Of a DNA stretch of 64,000 nt, positions 58,905-64,000 are shown piece after piece. The notes beneath the pieces were generated by a model that was given only the letters and a program-made list of their open reading frames with translations, did not search any database and was not told the origin of the DNA. The stretch comes from Amyelois transitella (Eukaryota > Arthropoda > Insecta > Lepidoptera > Pyralidae): positions 4,239,001 through 4,303,000 of the forward strand of contig NC_083509.1 of the NCBI RefSeq assembly GCF_032362555.1, in the 5' to 3' direction. Numbering within the stretch: the first letter of the stretch is position 1; each line of letters starts with the position of its first letter. A program made the position numbers and the translations under genes.

Positions 58905-61900
58905 TCACTCCAAGCGCGCTTTGTAACTGGTCTTCCATATTTCAGCTAGAGTCACAGCAGAGTGGAAGCGATGGAAAATGCAAAGCGGGAGAGTGAAACG
59001 TTGGACGAGGGACCAGGCGACGAAACCGTAAAAATCAAGTTGCACCTGAAAAAAGTGAATAATTTGGTTAATAAGAAAATTCTTAACCTTGGGTTGGAAC
59101 TTAAATACCCCTAATTCTTAGCAAATACAGATGCAGGGAAGTACCATGCAGTATATCCTGTACAGAAAGTAAAGTAGTACCTGGGTTTGCTACATTCAGT
59201 GGTATTATAGGAGCAGTCAAATGTGCTCCATACATGTCTGGATTTACTACCGATATTTCTTTTAATACTGACCGGGTTAGCAAGTACTTTCTGCGCCTCG
59301 AAGGTGTAGATGAGCCACATGGTAACATTGCAGATGAGAAGGAAGGTGACGGCCTGGCGGGCGGGCTTACTGCGCTCCTGCTCTGGGAGGTGGACGCGGC
59401 GGCGAGACACATCGGCAATGAACAGCAGTTGAAGGACCACCTGGAAATTCCGAATAAATAATTAGCATGAGCAAAAGGTACTCATTATGATAGTTCTAAG
59501 GGATGAGCAAACCAATATAGTCATTTAATCGATTAAGAATGACATGTGATTTCAATTTCTCTTGCATCTTTGCATACTCTCGGTCTTAATCTTTTGTTGT
59601 TGTGACTAAAACCCCGGAGTTCAGTTTAATGTGTATATACGTGAAATGATTTAAAATAGTGTTTAAGGAGCCAATTCATTCGAAATCCATTATATCAAAA
59701 GATTTTTCGTTAACTTTTGTAAACAATAAATAAACTGAAAAATTAATTTGACACAGAGACGTTGGAAGTAAGTTCCTAGCGAAAGTTTACTTTGTTATAA
59801 ATTTTATTATTACTTTTCCCTCTCTTTTCATCGGGATGATTCGAATCCAGAACTTTTAATGTTGACTTAGAATTAAACAAACAATCACTAATTAATGTTT
59901 ACCTGGAGTACACTCAAGCATCCAGTTATCATGACGAGCAAATTCGGTTCGTGAGTAAAGGCTCCCATTCCACCAGCAATGACGCTGAACACGGCATAGA
60001 CGAAGAGTCCAAACGCAGACACACGCAGCAAGATGTCGTTGAGGTCCGACTGTTCTTCGGAGCGGAACTTCAATGATTGTACCCTGCGGAGAGGCTCGGT
60101 ACAGGAGGGAGGGCTCGCACTCCACTTCATTACACGACCACTGGTCGATTAACAGAAACGAACCAAAATAGGTAAAAAAAAAACAAAGGAAATGTAGTGT
60201 TCAAACACGGAATTCGTGATGGTGTTAAAAGAAAATTACATGGGAATGTAAGAAATAACACGGATGTGTGCATGATTGATTTGGAGGCAAGTGACGGAAT
60301 TTGGATAGTGGTTGATTGTGATGGGCGTGGAAAAGGAACGGAAACAAAAAAAAACTAATTAACATAAATAAGAATAACTAAATTCTACTAACGAAAAAGA
60401 AATCAGGTAGAACAATAAAGTACAAAAAATATATCAAAAGATTAATCCATATCACAAAGAGGAAGTTAAAAAGAAAAAGCACTTTACTACTTATAGTTAC
60501 AAAATCAATGTTCTAAAGATAAGTTTTTGATACATTCAAGTGATATTGCACATTTTAGTCTTTTAATTTTCAAAGTATGTAAAATAGAAGGGATATCAAT
60601 TTCGACTTACCGTATAAATCCAATCAAAATTGCCAGAATAGAGAGCACCATCAGTGCGCAATGAGATACGTCAGCCAAATAAATCGACAGGCGCTTCAAC
60701 TCCTGGTGTCTTATCAAAACGAAGAAGAGTATCAAGCAGATCAGTGATGCGACCAGTAGAAGAAGTCCACAGAAGAGTCCCTTGGAAGCTCCAGCGCAAT
60801 CAACACGGTTGCCACGTTGAGCCGCTGCAAGTGCTGCTGCCCTGCGGGATAGAACAGCCTCCAGACGTCTTTCCAGATCTTCATCGTTGGCCACACTGCA
60901 ACCAAATGCGTGCAGAAATCAGCCAAACCCTTTTGCTAGTTTTACGTTATCTACAGTTTGCTCGTGCACAATCGTTGTTATTTAAACGAAAAAAATTGGG
61001 AGGTGTTTGTTGGTTGGGATTTTACTAAATATTATATGGTTCGCATTATGTTATTGAAATCGATAATAAATTATTATGGGGTGAAACTTTACCTATTTTT
61101 AAATTCTATTGTTAAAATTAACTCTACTGAACTAGGTACAGACAAGATTATTAAAATTAATATTTACCTAGGATAGCGGCCAATATGCTTCCACATGACG
61201 TAAATAACAGCAGCTCCAATAAGGGAATATTCGATGATGAACGGATAAAGATACGGTGCGGAGTCAGATACTATACTACCCATAATTGGGTTTCTTCCGC
61301 ACACAGTGGAGTTGTCGATGTTGGCAATCAATGGCGCTGGATTCAGAGCATCAAATGACTCAAATATCTCCAATGAATTATTAGCTAGAAAGAAGATGAA
61401 TTATAATTCAATAAAATCATTAATACAAATAAAATTTATTTAAAACTTCTTATATTGGTAAAATAAAGTAAAACCTACATCTAAACATTCAAATTTGAGA
61501 ATATATTGAGAATATATATACTTCATGCAGAAAATGTACAAGTTTACATACACTAGATAGAAAGAAAGAAACAGTTTATTACGACAATCACTCTAGTAAG
61601 TAAGTAATACACAAAAAAGAACTAAGCTTTATATGTGTATGCCATACAGGTCCTGGTTCACTGATACGCTGAACACGTTCAGCACTGACTTTCACCTAAA
61701 CTATTTTCTTTCTTTCTTTCTAGTGTATGTTAACTTGTAAAAATATATGTATGTAAACACTAAAAAGTAAAGAAATCTAAAACACGTGTAAACTGATGAT
61801 GTGAAGTGTAAACAAAGACATAAATGGACAACCCCTAAGGCACTATGACAACAAAAATAAGTGGGTAATATCGACACAAGAGACAATCTGCAAAATAAAA

Positions 61901-63959
61901 GTGCAATTGCGAATAATGAAACGTGATTCAAAACGACACTCCGACAAACCTGAATGTGGTGGTTCATCTACACGATAAGTATCGACACTATTTCCCCACT
62001 CATCTCTATCAGTTATATATGATCCCGCAGTTGAAGAAGGTGCCGTAGTCGTAGAGTACATAGAGTTAACAATGGGTTTGAAAGTCGAAGAAAGCCACTG
62101 GAATACTTCCAACATGGCTGTTTGCGTTTGTGTCACTTTTTCTGCCTCCTTGGTTAGTGGTGCAAATGTGGAGGTAGTAGTGAAAGGGTTATCATTTGGC
62201 CACGAATCATGCGATTCATGGTCATATCCCATATTACCGTATCCTACAGTGGTCTTTATTGTATCAATCAGTTTTGATTTAGGAAGGTACCCACCACCCA
62301 TGTTATAATATGGTGAAGGAGTGGTCGCTGAAAAATTAGTCGAAAACACTTTAAATGTTAACATATACATGCATATTAAAATAAATGTTTTACTGGGACA
62401 CCGTGATTTAATAAAATTAGTATATCTATTATAAATGAACACTAACTTGTCGTGGTTGATGTAGTGACAGTAGTTGGGGCAGCTGCAGTAGTTGTGACAA
62501 TGTTCAACATGTGTTCACCAGCTGATTTTATTGTAGTCGCTGCAGTTGCCGCTACAGTCGTAGCAGCAGTGGAAGCAGCTCCAATCACTTTACCAGAATG
62601 CCTCAGGGTGTGCTTCCGGATCACTTCTGAGGAAAAAGAATTCATAAATATCTAAAAAAATTAACTAACTTTACCACCACAAGATACGACAAACAAATAA
62701 AAATCTTACTGCCGAGAACACCTTCTCCAGTTACTCCAAGGGGATTCCTTACGTGGTAGTCCGTAATTTCTTTCAAGGATTCTAATACTAATGTTCGAAT
62801 CCACACACAAATATTGGTAGCTACGACGTGCATCAGCCCAAAACGAGCTATCACTTTGAATCGGTGGATATTTAACTACAAATGAAAAACATGATATTAG
62901 TTCGTGTTAATACAGTCTAATTAATAATAATAAGTGTAGACAATAATAATAACACTTTCAGGGGAAGTTAAACTATGTAGATTTTCTTAAATAAAGTGCC
63001 TGAATTCTTACCCGAGAGTTCATGAAGATGAAATACATTTGCATGAAAGTGAAGACCATTTGAAGAACTGGGTTGACACCTTTCAAAATAAGATAACAGG
63101 GTGACTCCAATGGCAACTCAAAGAAAGTGCCAAACTCCAAACCATTGTAGATCATTGTTCCAAGTCCAAAAGCTGTAAAAAGTTGTCTTTAGTTGAACAT
63201 TGTCCTTAAATGTATTAAACATGTAAGTATTTTTTATGATTATTCAACTTACCAATGGCACCAATTCGAAGGAAAAAGCTACCATGGCTGTGGTCATTTT
63301 GGGAAGTCTTGCGCCTGCGTACCGGCCTCGCCACAGGTCCAGACTCCAATTCAACGATGTCTTGTTGCTGTAAATAACAGTTAAAGTTAATATGTACGAA
63401 AATACATTGTTTGTACCTATTTATGTTTTTTTCGATTAACAATGTCTTTCTTAATTCGTTTGTTTTTTTTTCATAATTGTGAAATAAAAAGGAAGTACGA
63501 TTACGTGGTAGGTACAACTAGTAATTTGGTTTTTGGTTTATTTATACAGATACATGTCAGTAAATTTACGCAAAATTAGTACATATCTACAAACGCTACG
63601 ATAAGAGTCATATTTATTCGTTAATTTACCGGGGATACGAAATTCCATAAGGCAACTCTAGAAATATTCAAAGCCCTGTAAAACACTGTCAAAATCTGTA
63701 ATTAAGTACGTATACACACAAGCCTTAACATGTGAAAGCAAGTCGAAAGATACAGCAGACAACGACAAAAGCACTTACAAAAATGTGTTTCTAAATACAT
63801 CAGCACATCCAAAGCTTTCAAAATGATAAGTAAAAATACGTAAGTTCAAGCAAGAGGCGTCATCTTATACCTCACCTGTTCAGACGCATACAATTGCGCC
63901 ATTTGAATTTGCAATTGTTGTTGACGAACTTTATCACGCATCTTACGGGGATACACCTC
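58905..63959 (-). CDS. OtopL: Otopetrin proton channel, eleven exons, 5' end outside the window
   Basis: Exons (minus order): 63,959-63,876; 63,367-63,253; 63,172-63,012; 62,875-62,710; 62,626-62,447; 62,327-61,950; 61,384-61,168; 60,895-60,611; 60,083-59,903; 59,440-59,273; 59,045-58,905. All phases agree, giving the last 691 residues and a stop. Segments in order: a charged N-terminal part (EVYPRKMRDKVRQQQLQI); TM1 (FFLRIGAIGAFGLGTMIYNG); TM2-TM3 (LQMVFTFMQMYFIF, FGLMHVVATNICVWI); a Thr/Ala-rich loop; a TM4 helix (YPFIIEYSLIGAAVIYVMW); then the C-terminal half with GLLLLVASLICLILFFVLI, VSAFGLFVYAVFSVIAGGMG, LLICNVTMWLIYTFEAQ and the signature FYGFVAW…CIFHRFHSAVTLAEIWK. Otopetrins conduct protons across the plasma membrane; insect members serve acid taste and other epithelia. 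I cannot tell which insect paralogue this is. The long loop between TM3 and TM4 would be extracellular. Confidence 0.92.
61538..61738. mobile_element. Inverted-repeat element in an otopetrin intron
   Basis: acaagtttacatacactaga plus (gaaa)n at 61,538-61,574 is mirrored by (ctttt)n and ctagtgtatgttaacttgt at 61,701-61,738, with about three mismatches. The 125 bp between contains tttattacgacaatcactct. It fits a MITE or fold-back element of 200 bp in the intron between the exons ending 61,950 and starting 61,384. Confidence 0.65.
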
Positions 63960-64000
63960 CTGCCCAAATGATATGGAAAAAACAAAAAGTTGGCAGCATA
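63960..64000 (-). other. Intron upstream of the first visible otopetrin exon
   Basis: A polypyrimidine tract and acceptor (catttgggcag) precede the exon at 63,959. The gene's start and first exons are to the right of the window. Confidence 0.7.

Noticed and set aside
59111..59272. C-terminal extension of the otopetrin in the same open frame
   Set aside because: It loses all family similarity after the donor GTCAGT, while splicing to 59,045 restores the conserved end in phase.
1..64000. CRISPR array, bacterial operon or integrated prophage
   Set aside because: No regularly spaced direct repeats with spacers, and the genes are intron-bearing with eukaryotic splice sites.

Overview
This window looks like lepidopteran (moth or butterfly) nuclear DNA. 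It is AT-rich and intron-bearing. It carries repeats I know as typical of Lepidoptera: short Helitrons with a 3' CTAG end, tRNA-derived SINEs, and an RTE retrotransposon with matching short non-autonomous copies. Two protein-coding host genes can be read exon by exon, both on the minus strand near the right end. Nothing suggests bacterial or organelle DNA.

Layout. 1-37.5 kb is a gene-poor, repeat-littered stretch (gene desert or a very long intron). It holds RTE-derived SINEs, tRNA-derived SINEs, two Helitrons, a decayed Tc1/Tc3-like transposase, a 1.05-kb tandem duplication, a TTAA-flanked MITE, a young 5'-truncated RTE copy, and one candidate host exon (26,642-26,839, minus). 37,524-52,727 is one nested transposon. 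A pogo/Tigger-type DNA transposon with terminal inverted repeats and a TA target duplication was opened by an intact RTE retrotransposon (40,602-44,027) inside its transposase gene. Downstream of that gene it was opened again by a CR1/L2/Daphne-type LINE (about 45,199-50,831), followed by two tandem copies of another retroelement 3' end. Removing the insertions rejoins the transposase frame exactly.

53,547-55,244 is a three-exon gene for a single-pass membrane protein of the FAM174 (DUF1180) type. 58,905-63,959 holds eleven exons of an otopetrin proton channel; its 5' end lies beyond the window. The splice phases of all exons agree, and the last exon was found from its splice acceptor and conserved C-terminus.

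The best leads are: the order and integrity of the nested element; the 174-bp tandem repeat between the two LINE ORFs, which stays open for the whole array and ends in an ATGGATAA overlap with ORF2; the GGGGCTATTT motif array at the ends of the pogo element; the RTE/SINE pair sharing both ends; and the Thr/Ala-rich extracellular loop of the otopetrin. No CRISPR, rRNA or operon structure is present.
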